Below, one piece after another: positions 18,352 to 25,883 of a stretch of 30,098 nucleotides of DNA (the stretch's first letter is position 1; every line of letters begins with the position of its first letter). This stretch comes from a virus. The notes beneath the pieces were generated by a model. That model saw only the letters and a program-made list of their open reading frames with translations. It was not told where the DNA came from and did no database searches. The stretch spans positions 1 to 30,098 of the IMG/VR virus record IMGVR_UViG_3300030110_001259; one strand, given 5' to 3'. The position numbers were made by a program, and so were the translations under genes.

Positions 18352-18516
18352 TTACCTTTCTTGTATCTTTATATTAGTTAAAACTATATCATCAACATCA
18401 TAGAATACATCCTCTACGAGTTCTCTTATATCTTGCTCGTGTCCACCTTCATACATAGATAGTATGTTAGCTTCCTCATCTACTTCAATTTTAAATACTA
18501 CAGTAAAAGATTTCAT
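18352..18516 (-). CDS. Small hypothetical protein (54 aa)
   Basis: Starts MKSFTVVFKIEVDEEANILS and is acidic in the middle (HEQDIRELVEDVFYDVDDI). The alternating pattern suggests a small beta-alpha fold. Its ATG shares ATGA with the DUF3310 gene stop. Its end carries the AAGG ribosome site for mazG, 4 bases before that start. No family recognised. Confidence 0.7.
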   Translation of the reverse strand: MKSFTVVFKIEVDEEANILSMYEGGHEQDIRELVEDVFYDVDDIVLTNIKIQER

Positions 18517-18794
18517 AGCACATCTTTACCTTGTAGTACGTTGATACGCATCTCTGCGTAACGTCTAATTTTTTCTAAGTCAGTTATCTCTGACTCTACT
18601 GCATCCATACCTTCATATATTTTGTATCCTGCACGACTAGCATACTTAATTATATTACCAATCTCAAAAGTGAACCCATTCTGCATTATAAATGTTACTG
18701 GCTCTATAGAGTAACGAGTATAGTGAGAGGGTTCTTTTATTATGTCCTCTTCTTTTTTCTTTCCTGATAGATATTTAGGTACATCTACACTCAT
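18513..18794 (-). CDS. DUF3310-type protein (T7 gp1.7-like) (93 aa)
   Basis: The family core is clear: PSHYTRYSIEPVTFIMQNG, then GNIIKYASRAGYK, then DLEKIRRYAEM, matching the DUF3310 pattern of P-HY, IEP-FI, GN-IKY--RAG and DLEK. T7 gp1.7, the best-known member, is reported as a nucleotide kinase that also makes phage sensitive to dideoxythymidine, so a nucleotide-metabolism role is plausible. It lacks a Walker A motif, as the family does. ATGA coupling joins it to the endonuclease I gene before it. Confidence 0.82.
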   Translation of the reverse strand: MSVDVPKYLSGKKKEEDIIKEPSHYTRYSIEPVTFIMQNGFTFEIGNIIKYASRAGYKIYEGMDAVESEITDLEKIRRYAEMRINVLQGKDVL

Positions 18795-19234
18795 TTATCT
18801 TTCCTTTCAGTTTTTAGTACTATTCGTTTATGTTTAATTAGTTTCCCTTTTTCTTTTAACCATTCTTCAGGTATAACCCTGTGAGCATACTTAAAGTTAT
18901 TCTTCTCACACCAATCTGTATATGTACTCTTAGCTCCTTTGTAAAGCTTTGCTTTAGCATTACTAAATATAAATCTAATGTCTAACTCTGGATGCTGTTG
19001 TCTTATACAAGTATGTTTGTGCCTATCTTCAGAGTCGAAGATTCCTTTGCTCTCTATTATGATTCCGTTGTCTAACAAAAAGTCTGGTGTGTAGGTACGA
19101 TACCTCAAGTCTTCCCATTCTACTTTAAGTTGCTCGTATCTTACTTTGGTTTGTACCTCTTGTAAGAACGCAGCGATCTGTTTCTCAAGACCACTACGAT
19201 ACCTGTACTTACTGTGCCTACGTGCTTTTGGCAT
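18791..19234 (-). CDS. Endonuclease I, T7 gp3-type Holliday-junction resolvase (147 aa)
   Basis: Strong resemblance to T7 endonuclease I along its length: YRSGLEKQI, YTPDFLLDNGIIIESKG, DRHKHTCIRQQHPELDIRF, KLYKGAKSTYTDWCEKN and VIPEEWLKE. With the ATG at 19234, metal and catalytic residues are Glu17, Glu34 (by rough alignment), Asp51, Glu61 and Lys63. A TTG five codons upstream is an alternative start. The enzyme cuts branched DNA, resolving junctions before packaging and, in T7, helping degrade host DNA. It overlaps the gene before it by 17 bases and shares ATGA with the DUF3310 gene after it. Confidence 0.92.
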   Translation of the reverse strand: MPKARRHSKYRYRSGLEKQIAAFLQEVQTKVRYEQLKVEWEDLRYRTYTPDFLLDNGIIIESKGIFDSEDRHKHTCIRQQHPELDIRFIFSNAKAKLYKGAKSTYTDWCEKNNFKYAHRVIPEEWLKEKGKLIKHKRIVLKTERKDK

Positions 19235-19433
19235 CTGTCTTTTCTTCAACAGGTTTCAGTATCTTTCTTAGCTCTGCTAGTTTTACTGTACCTGCTGCTT
19301 TAAGACAGTTAAGTTGATGGTCAAGTAGAGTTATAGCATTCTGGTTTATCTGAACCTCTTGCACTAATTTCTTTTGATCATCAGTTAAATCAGCCTCTTC
19401 ATGTTTTACATTATCTATTGTAATTGATGTCAT
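19218..19433 (-). CDS. Small coiled-coil phage protein (71 aa)
   Basis: I chose the ATG at 19433, which shares ATGA with the nuclease stop, over longer upstream starts inside the nuclease gene. The protein opens MTSITIDNVKHEEADLTDDQ and continues as a helix ending in charged residues. The opening (TSITIDN, an acidic linker, then a helical QKKLVQEVQINQ) resembles a small conserved type found in many T4-like and marine phages, whose function I do not know. Placed between two nucleases, it may be a small accessory protein. Confidence 0.7.
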   Translation of the reverse strand: MTSITIDNVKHEEADLTDDQKKLVQEVQINQNAITLLDHQLNCLKAAGTVKLAELRKILKPVEEKTDAKST

Positions 19434-20290
19434 GCTACTTCCTTTCCTATTTGTACGTAGTCTATCATTGGTTTTTCTCTGGCAGTTGATACGAGTGAAG
19501 GCTGTGTCTTTAACGTAGGCCAACACTTATGTTTGTATGAACAGAAACTACACTCAGTACACAACTTCTTATTACCTGTAGCTTTTTTATAGAATGTTTC
19601 ATTTACTGCTTCATAACACCTTTCAAAAGGCTCGTCTTTATCTAAGTAATCATACGTGTCTTCAATGTTATTAATTACTTCTTCAGTATTAACTGTTGAT
19701 GCATTAACATATTTGAACTGACCTGTACCTTTGTTGACTACCCACCAACCACCAACATCTTTGTCTGCTCCTTTAGCGTACCCTACCAGTTGAGGTATGT
19801 AGCCGAAGCTATCGCCTTGCTGTAGAGTTTCTAAGTTTACAAACTTATTGTTGTATGACCAAGGGGATGCAGACTTTATGTCGTCAACTTTACCATCTAA
19901 GACTAAGTCATACTCTCCTTGTATCTCTTTACCATCACCTAACTTTAAGGTGACGTTATCATTGTCTTCAAACTGGACACCAGAAGCCCGAAGTAAACCC
20001 TTAAAGACAGCCTCCACTATATCACCTAACAACATATTCATTAGGAAGTGAGGTGGAAACGGAGTCTTGTCTTTAGGGTCATTCTTCTCGAACCAGAGTT
20101 GGCACTTCGGACGACCTACGTTGGACATCCGAAGCTTGAACTCATCTCTAGGCTTCCCATTGAACTGCTTGTCTAATGCATTAGATACATCTGTTGCTAC
20201 CTGATCCATAATATCTTTGGATACAGAAGCTTCTCCAGCCATAGCTTTAGCTAAAAAAGAATAGACAGATAGTTCAGCAGGGTGTTCCAT
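19430..20290 (-). CDS. PD-(D/E)XK exonuclease with Cas4-like Cys cluster (286 aa)
   Basis: Nuclease landmarks run in the usual RecB/Cas4 order: Glu93 in LLGDIVEAVF, Asp128 in GEYDLVLDG, the D-x-K pair Asp137/Lys139 in VDDIKSAS, and Gln167/Tyr171 in PQLVGYAKG. One Cys lies upstream (RPKCQLWF, Cys63) and four sit near the C-terminus (CTECSFCSYKHKCW: 244, 247, 250, 256), the layout of Fe-S nucleases such as Cas4 and AddB. It probably degrades DNA ends in replication or recombination, the job of T7 gp6. Substrate polarity cannot be seen. A TAATG junction links it to the gene before. Confidence 0.85.
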   Translation of the reverse strand: MEHPAELSVYSFLAKAMAGEASVSKDIMDQVATDVSNALDKQFNGKPRDEFKLRMSNVGRPKCQLWFEKNDPKDKTPFPPHFLMNMLLGDIVEAVFKGLLRASGVQFEDNDNVTLKLGDGKEIQGEYDLVLDGKVDDIKSASPWSYNNKFVNLETLQQGDSFGYIPQLVGYAKGADKDVGGWWVVNKGTGQFKYVNASTVNTEEVINNIEDTYDYLDKDEPFERCYEAVNETFYKKATGNKKLCTECSFCSYKHKCWPTLKTQPSLVSTAREKPMIDYVQIGKEVA

Positions 20291-21195
20291 TATACTGCGG
20301 CTCCTTCTACGTTTACGAAGTCAGCATCATCTAAGTCTTTGTTCATAGTCTTAGCTACAATCTCAGACATTCCTTCCGATGCACCACTACCATTCTTGGT
20401 AGCCCACTGATCAAGAACATATCCATTAGACCAAGAGATCCACTCAAAGAATCCTTTAAGTATGTCATTGTCTGCATCTACAATCTCTATCTTATCTTTT
20501 ACTTGTACAACTATAGAAGCATATGTATTTCCTGTAGGAAGAGTATGCTCTTTAGCTGTTAAAGATATGTTGTAGTTTATAGGCAATGCATTCTTTCTAG
20601 ATATATCTTTAATAGCCATATCTAAAGCTCTGATGCTATCTCTGTTCTTGATGTCCATAATGAATGGTATATTAGTACCAACATCAGATAGAGGCTTACC
20701 TGTCTCGTCTACAGGATCAGACAAAGTAACTGTACCAAAGACAACTTTAGTTTTCTTTACTTGTCTCATCAGTTCTTTTGTAGCTTGAGGTAGACCATCC
20801 CAATCTTGAACGTAACCTGTAGGTCTTCCAATGTTAAACCCACCTACGTTATCTTTGAGATCACCCTTGAGGTCGATAGACAGTACAGTCTTCTGCATTT
20901 GGTTAGACTCACTATCCCATCGTGTCCACTGTTGTCGTATAACGAACACTCTGACCGAAGGGTTATTGCTGTAAGCAATCTTACCATCACCTAAGTCCAA
21001 CTTGTATGCACCAGAAGGTATTACTTCTATCTTCATAGACTTACCTGCTACATCTCTAGAACCCATGATGCCTGAGTGTATCTGAGTCATCCTAGCTAGG
21101 CTAGAAGATTTCTTACCACCTTCACCAACGGATACACCCATCATCTCTGACATAGACATACCATTTTCTGTGGCAACTGTTATTTCTGTATTCAT
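20290..21195 (-). CDS. Conserved replication-cluster protein, possible ssDNA-binding protein (301 aa)
   Basis: No domain is recognised with confidence. The N-terminal 45 residues are Met/Ser/Gly-rich; the middle is mixed beta with aromatic and basic residues (VFVIRQQWTRWDS, MRQVKKTKVVFGTVTL); the C-terminus is acidic (KDLDDADFVNVEGAAV). Its place between DNA polymerase and exonuclease, next to endonuclease I, parallels T7-type modules with an SSB, and an acidic tail is typical of SSBs that recruit partners. An SSB role is an inference from context. It follows the only sizeable gap in the minus arm and has a good ribosome site (AAAGGTAAG) 8 bases before the ATG. Confidence 0.6.
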   Translation of the reverse strand: MNTEITVATENGMSMSEMMGVSVGEGGKKSSSLARMTQIHSGIMGSRDVAGKSMKIEVIPSGAYKLDLGDGKIAYSNNPSVRVFVIRQQWTRWDSESNQMQKTVLSIDLKGDLKDNVGGFNIGRPTGYVQDWDGLPQATKELMRQVKKTKVVFGTVTLSDPVDETGKPLSDVGTNIPFIMDIKNRDSIRALDMAIKDISRKNALPINYNISLTAKEHTLPTGNTYASIVVQVKDKIEIVDADNDILKGFFEWISWSNGYVLDQWATKNGSGASEGMSEIVAKTMNKDLDDADFVNVEGAAV

Positions 21196-21214
21196 ATTAT
21201 CTTACCTTTCATAA

Positions 21215-21242
21215 GTTATAAGAGCCTATAGTTTTACTACAA
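21215..21242 (-). promoter_or_regulatory. Possible sigma-70-type promoter in the largest gap of the minus arm
   Basis: On the minus strand, TTGTAG (21242-21237), then 16 bases, then TATAAC (21220-21215). The -10 matches 5 of 6 consensus bases and the -35 only 3 of 6; the latter overlaps the polymerase stop. This 41-base gap is the one clear break in a tightly overlapped arm. Match is weak and AT-rich DNA gives such hits by chance. Confidence 0.28.
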
Positions 21243-23285
21243 TACGTCTTTTGTGTCAAGCCAATTATTACCTATTTTTGCTTCTAGTAACATTGGTACA
21301 CACAACTCTATTCCATAGGCTTCGTGTATTATTTTATCTAAATCATCATTCAAATTACGTATAATCTGTAGCACATACTCCTTCTCATTTGGGTGTACAT
21401 CAACTACGGCTGAGTCGTGTACTGTGTTAACGAGACAAGACTGCAAAGGTCTTAGTCTTTCTTCTAGTTCCATAACTACGACAGGTACAATATCTGCTGT
21501 AGCTAATCCTTGCACAGGGTAGTTCTTGATCATAGTGAAGTGAGTTACCTTACCACCTGCCCTGCGTTGTGCATCAGGGAAAGCGTACTGCCTACCTGAC
21601 ACGTTAGTTATCTTACCTGTAGCAAGTACTTCTTTAGCGAGAGACTTATGCCACGTAGCTATGCCTGAGTACTTATCGTTGAAGTGTGTATAGTATGAGG
21701 CTTCTGCCCTACTCCTGCCATAGCCACTAGCCCCAAAGAGAGGAGCAAAGGTATGAGCCTTCGCTTCTTGGCGTGATGTCTTCTGACCTGCATCAGTTAT
21801 AACTTTAGCTGTATAACTATGCACATCAAACCCTGTGTTAATCTCATCAATGGCTGTCTTATCTTCAGATAGGTGTGCAGCTACACGAAACTCTAGCTGT
21901 GCGAAGTCAGCCTCTAAGATGTGTCCACCTTCCCATCGTGATACAAATACTTTCTTTACTGGAAACGTACCACCACGAGGCATATTTTGCATATTGGGAT
22001 TGCGTCCACTGAACCGACCTGTAGCTGATACGTGTTGTGTCAGTCCAACGTGGAGTAACCCATCAGGTTTAGTGAAGATACTGATACCCTCTACGAATGT
22101 AGATAGGTACGATGTAAGTGCAGATAATCTTTTAACGTCTTGTATAAACAATACTGCCTCGTTCATTTTATTGTTACGTGCTGTACTAATAAGTATGTCG
22201 AGACTATCTTTGCCTGTCTTGAAACCATTAGCATTTACCCACGACTTATCTCTAGGTGATAACTTAAACCCTGCCACAACTCCTGTGTCTAACAGTAAGT
22301 ATCCTTTTGCATTACAGTCTGGACAACCACTAGGCTTTTTAAAGTTACTACCATCTTTCTTTATTTTAAATACTTTACCTTTTCCTTTACACTTAAAACA
22401 CATCTTAGCTTTAGTCTTACTTAATATAGTACTGTAAGTACTAAGTGTATCTTTAAACTCTTCAGGTGATATAGACTCAAATGTATCCACCCAAGTTTTT
22501 TTGTCAATGGGGGTGCGACTAAATAACACTTTAGACATTTGTTCACCACTGTTGAGATTGATTGGTGTGTCACCCATGTACTTGCGTACTGTAAGATTGA
22601 GTCTGTCTTCTATCGCTACCTTCTCATCTTCAAACTCTTTGCGTACACTCTGCAAGACATCTGCATCAATCTTTATACCATTCATATACATACGAGTAAG
22701 TGTTTTGCATACATTGAAGGTTATGTCTCTGACGTTGTGCAAGGTTTGACTTTCAGCAGTAGCATAGTCCTTTTCTTGACTGTGATATAGTGACGCAGTT
22801 GCATTTAAGTCACATCTTAGGTAGTGATCTAGCTCTTTTATAGGTATCTCATTCGTATTATACCCATCTTTGTAGTATTTCTTGAGCGTGTCGTCCTTCT
22901 GATGATCTAATTCACGATACTCTGCACACGCTTCAAGGCTCAGAGGACGTTTTTGACCCCTAAGTAGTACATATTCAGCTAACATTGTGTCATATATGTC
23001 ACCATCATACTTAAAACCACTAGCCCACAGCCACATCAAGTCGTGTTGTGCGTTGTGCATTACCACTAGAGTAGCATTATCTAACACAGCTTGTAGTTGT
23101 CTTGCCCGGTCGCCCGATATGTCTTGATAGTCAACGTGATCAAACGTCATAACGTACTGTTCATCAGGGTTGTCTAGGTTTTGTATTCCTACTTGTGTCA
23201 ATGTATTGGTAGGCTCAAAGGGATCAAGGTGTGTCTTACCATCTCTCTTTGTTACTGTGTTCTCTACATCTAGTACTAGTCTCAT
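21237..23285 (-). CDS. Family-A DNA polymerase with 3'-5' exonuclease and inserted DnaJ-type zinc finger (682 aa)
   Basis: Replicative polymerase. Exonuclease residues are intact: Asp6/Glu8 (LDVEN), Asp82 (HNAQHD), and Tyr155/Asp159 (YLRCD). Residues 296-324 hold CFKCKGKG and CPDCNAKG, a DnaJ-like two-CxxC zinc finger, between exonuclease and polymerase. Polymerase motif A is LEADFAQLEFR (Asp460), motif B RQEAKAHTFAPLFG (Arg505, Lys509, Phe513) and motif C VHDS (His623, Asp624). Phe513 aligns with E. coli Pol I Phe762, the position used to compare viral polymerases. Motif C ends in Ser where cellular enzymes have Glu. A strong ribosome site, GAGGAGA, lies upstream of the ATG. The DnaJ insertion is the described hallmark of HMO-2011-type phages. 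Confidence 0.95.
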   Translation of the reverse strand: MRLVLDVENTVTKRDGKTHLDPFEPTNTLTQVGIQNLDNPDEQYVMTFDHVDYQDISGDRARQLQAVLDNATLVVMHNAQHDLMWLWASGFKYDGDIYDTMLAEYVLLRGQKRPLSLEACAEYRELDHQKDDTLKKYYKDGYNTNEIPIKELDHYLRCDLNATASLYHSQEKDYATAESQTLHNVRDITFNVCKTLTRMYMNGIKIDADVLQSVRKEFEDEKVAIEDRLNLTVRKYMGDTPINLNSGEQMSKVLFSRTPIDKKTWVDTFESISPEEFKDTLSTYSTILSKTKAKMCFKCKGKGKVFKIKKDGSNFKKPSGCPDCNAKGYLLLDTGVVAGFKLSPRDKSWVNANGFKTGKDSLDILISTARNNKMNEAVLFIQDVKRLSALTSYLSTFVEGISIFTKPDGLLHVGLTQHVSATGRFSGRNPNMQNMPRGGTFPVKKVFVSRWEGGHILEADFAQLEFRVAAHLSEDKTAIDEINTGFDVHSYTAKVITDAGQKTSRQEAKAHTFAPLFGASGYGRSRAEASYYTHFNDKYSGIATWHKSLAKEVLATGKITNVSGRQYAFPDAQRRAGGKVTHFTMIKNYPVQGLATADIVPVVVMELEERLRPLQSCLVNTVHDSAVVDVHPNEKEYVLQIIRNLNDDLDKIIHEAYGIELCVPMLLEAKIGNNWLDTKDVL

Positions 23286-23296
23286 CTATCTTCTCC

Positions 23297-23830
23297 TCAA
23301 ATAAAATTTTCACTAGAATAAAACTTAAACCGTTTGTTCTTAGAGCTTGCTCTATTCTTAACTGCTTTCATATTATCTGAAACTGAAACCCAACGCAAGT
23401 TTTCTATTTTATAGTCTAGTTTATCCTCATTTATGTGGTCTACATTATAATTATCTTTTGGTAATTGGTTAGGTACAAATGCCATTCCAAATATTCTGTG
23501 TGCGTATACTCGTTTACCCTGTTTTCCATTATTAATAGTATAACATGGATATACTGCACGACTACAATTTGGCATGATGGTATTTCCTGTGTGTGTATTA
23601 ACAATATAAGGAAAGTCTGTGCGACTTTCATACATAGGTAATGGGTGTATGCCCCCAGTAGAGTACAATAAATATTTTTCTTTTGGTACAGACTTTAAGA
23701 AATCTGAAGTTCTGTTTAAGTCAACTCTACGTTGACCTGATTCTCCAAAAAATATTGCTATGTCTGCTATATCTAATACATCTTGAACTAAAGTTGTATC
23801 TTCTTTTATAAAGAAATCTAACTGTCTCAT
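23297..23830 (-). CDS. HNH endonuclease, probable free-standing homing-type (177 aa)
   Basis: The C-terminal half carries an HNH core: VYAHRIFGMAF (His111), NVDHINEDKLDYKIENLRW (Asp131/His132, Asn144) and SVSDNMKAV (Asn153). Residues 1-70 are a separate N-terminal part that I do not recognise. The gene lies between helicase and DNA polymerase, a place often occupied by mobile endonucleases. Its start shares ATGA with the helicase stop, so it is built into the operon's translation. The DNA looks more A/T-rich than its flanks, with fewer G/C-ending codons, which suggests late arrival. Mobility is inferred; no intron is seen in its neighbours. Confidence 0.82.
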   Translation of the reverse strand: MRQLDFFIKEDTTLVQDVLDIADIAIFFGESGQRRVDLNRTSDFLKSVPKEKYLLYSTGGIHPLPMYESRTDFPYIVNTHTGNTIMPNCSRAVYPCYTINNGKQGKRVYAHRIFGMAFVPNQLPKDNYNVDHINEDKLDYKIENLRWVSVSDNMKAVKNRASSKNKRFKFYSSENFI

Positions 23831-25056
23831 GCTGAATACCTAGCTGTATCTCCATCTAACTCAACTGTTATGCGACCATGCCACCCACCTTGTAATTTAT
23901 TTTTAGATATAATCAAGTGTCTCTCTGGATCTTTGTCGCCACTATCGTAGTCTACTCTGTTCATTGATATGAGTATCATCAAGTCTGTCTCTGCGGCTTT
24001 ACCTGTCTTACTACCTTCAAGCATGGACTGATCTACGTTGACTACATTCTGTGCTGATGCTGATAGCTGTGACATATAGAAGATAGCACAGTCATACTGT
24101 TTAGCTATGTTACGAGCATGAATGGCGGCATCTTTTAGATACACATCGGACTTATCACTAGTACGTGAAGCAAACTTATCACCCATGTCAAGTACAACTA
24201 TGTCTGGCTTGTACCCTTTGATGACAGCTTCAACCCACTCCATCGTTTTACCAGTGGTATCTTTTAGTACGAGTTGTTGCAGTACAGGGTTATACTTTTG
24301 TGCTGCTTTAAGTGGGTTAGCTACGATCTGTTTACTTGTCATTCCTGTAGCTGCATTCATGTATCTTTCACCTACCCTATCATACGATTCTTCGTTAACT
24401 AGCACCATGCACTTAGCACCTTGAGAAGCGAACCCCCCTTCAGAGGCTATAAGAGAGGCGTGGAAGCTTGTCTTTCCTGTGTTAGGTCTTGCACCTACCA
24501 TAATTAAATGACCCCCACTCACGCCTTCTATTCTGCGACCAAGGCTAGGAATGTTAAACTTCCATTGTGCTTGCTGTTGGTTCATTTTGAGTAGCGTATC
24601 CATGCTTATGTCATCCCATTCCACCTTGAGGTTAGGCATGAAGTCATCTTGGTAGTCTGTGATTACATTACGTATAGCTTCTAGGCTGTGAGACTTACCA
24701 TTTACGTAATCCAATCCGATGTTAGCTATCTTCTCTCCTACTACTCTTTGGAATAGTTTAGATAAAACATCTGTAGCTATGTCATTACTAAGAGGTGTCT
24801 CTCTATCTATCTTTCTAAACAAATCTCTAAAGACTTCTTTGTTTGCAGTAGTCATTGTTCCATTGTTAGCATAGAACAAAGCTTCAAGTGTAGATGTAGT
24901 TAAAGACTTCTCATACTTTTCCATAGCGTATTCAAGCGTCTGCTTTATCTTACGTAAGTCCTTTGTGAATAACGAATCAGGAAATCTTATACCTTTGTGT
25001 TGGTCGTAGATGTCCTTATCCATCATCGTTTTAAGTAAGGCTAGTTCGTGCATCAT
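23827..25056 (-). CDS. DnaB-like replicative helicase (409 aa)
   Basis: RecA-fold ATPase. Walker A is GARPNTGKTS (188-197), Walker B IVVLDMGD (286-293), the glutamine sensor FYMSQLS (Gln330), and the C-terminal ISKNKLQGG at 383 matches the arginine-finger region of DnaB/T7 gp4-type helicases. The N-terminal 180 residues are helical, like a DnaB N-domain. It unwinds DNA ahead of the polymerase and pairs with the separate primase before it; in T7 these are one fused protein. The start ATGATG overlaps the primase stop, so either ATG could serve. Confidence 0.92.
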   Translation of the reverse strand: MMHELALLKTMMDKDIYDQHKGIRFPDSLFTKDLRKIKQTLEYAMEKYEKSLTTSTLEALFYANNGTMTTANKEVFRDLFRKIDRETPLSNDIATDVLSKLFQRVVGEKIANIGLDYVNGKSHSLEAIRNVITDYQDDFMPNLKVEWDDISMDTLLKMNQQQAQWKFNIPSLGRRIEGVSGGHLIMVGARPNTGKTSFHASLIASEGGFASQGAKCMVLVNEESYDRVGERYMNAATGMTSKQIVANPLKAAQKYNPVLQQLVLKDTTGKTMEWVEAVIKGYKPDIVVLDMGDKFASRTSDKSDVYLKDAAIHARNIAKQYDCAIFYMSQLSASAQNVVNVDQSMLEGSKTGKAAETDLMILISMNRVDYDSGDKDPERHLIISKNKLQGGWHGRITVELDGDTARYSA

Positions 25057-25883
25057 TGTGTGTACTCCTTTAATTTTAATACATCTTCTTCTGTTTTATA
25101 TTTAATGTCATCTTGTAACATCATTACCATTGTGTTGATCCCTGTCCAAGATTCAATCTCCCTTTTGTACTCAATGCTTTTATGTGTAGCGTCAGGATCA
25201 AGTGCTACAATAATCTTTGTGTAGTCTTGTAAGTATTCCATATGATCGTAGTTTATATTAGTACCTAAGATTGCTATGCCTGTGACATTTGGACACACCT
25301 TTGCTACAGTGATAGCACTAATGACATCTTCTACTAGTACAACTACTCCGTTTGGCTCACCCATACATCTAGTATAAACATATGCATTACCTGTGTACCT
25401 ATACCATTTAGGTACAGCACGACTAGCATAACCATTAAGTGATCTACCAATCGCATCTATTAACTTTCTGTGCTTATCTCGTATCAGAAACACAGCACGT
25501 TCATCTTTTACATCATACATAACATCTTTATATTCACTCTCTAAGTTCCACCTAGATATAAACCTATGATAGGTAGTCTGTGATGGTTCAGGATAAGTGA
25601 TATATTCTGGTATCTCGAAGACAGGTATAGTCTTTTGTGCTGTTTTTTCTAACTCGTTTCTGTAATCAGTTATCTTTTTTCTTATTTCTGTAGCAGACAA
25701 ACTAATATTTAATACTCCTTTACTTAAACAATTAAGTTTATAGCAGTTATACAACACAACACCATCTTCTCGTGTGGCAGTAAAAGTATTAATAGATCTG
25801 CAAACAGGACAGTCACCTCTAAAGTTTTCACCTTCTTTAAGATAAAGGTCTTCTATGTATTCTTTAAGATTGTTTTCTTCCAT
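25053..25883 (-). CDS. DNA primase with zinc ribbon and TOPRIM (276 aa)
   Basis: I chose the ATG at 25883 because GAGAGGAG lies just upstream of it; a GTG at 25916 and an ATG at 25904 are in frame but lack such a site. A zinc ribbon is formed by Cys25, Cys28, Cys47 and Cys52. The TOPRIM core has Glu185 in VVVLVEDVISA and the DxD pair Asp229/Asp231 in IIVALDPDA. It makes RNA primers for the adjacent helicase and polymerase. It is short for a bacterial DnaG and similar to the primase half of T7 gp4. It overlaps the recombinase by 20 bases and the helicase by ATGA. Confidence 0.88.
   Translation of the reverse strand: MEENNLKEYIEDLYLKEGENFRGDCPVCRSINTFTATREDGVVLYNCYKLNCLSKGVLNISLSATEIRKKITDYRNELEKTAQKTIPVFEIPEYITYPEPSQTTYHRFISRWNLESEYKDVMYDVKDERAVFLIRDKHRKLIDAIGRSLNGYASRAVPKWYRYTGNAYVYTRCMGEPNGVVVLVEDVISAITVAKVCPNVTGIAILGTNINYDHMEYLQDYTKIIVALDPDATHKSIEYKREIESWTGINTMVMMLQDDIKYKTEEDVLKLKEYTQ

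Noticed and set aside
21196-21236. Riboswitch or structured leader in the 41-base gap before the 301-residue gene
   Set aside because: Too short for a riboswitch, and only weak palindromes are visible; a promoter is listed at low confidence instead.
21835-22437. 200-residue open frame on the plus strand opposite the DNA polymerase
   Set aside because: The minus frame carries all polymerase and zinc-finger motifs; the plus frame has none and would lie alone against the operon.
23440-23631. 63-residue second minus-strand frame inside the HNH gene
   Set aside because: It overlaps the HNH core in another frame and lacks a ribosome site or motifs.
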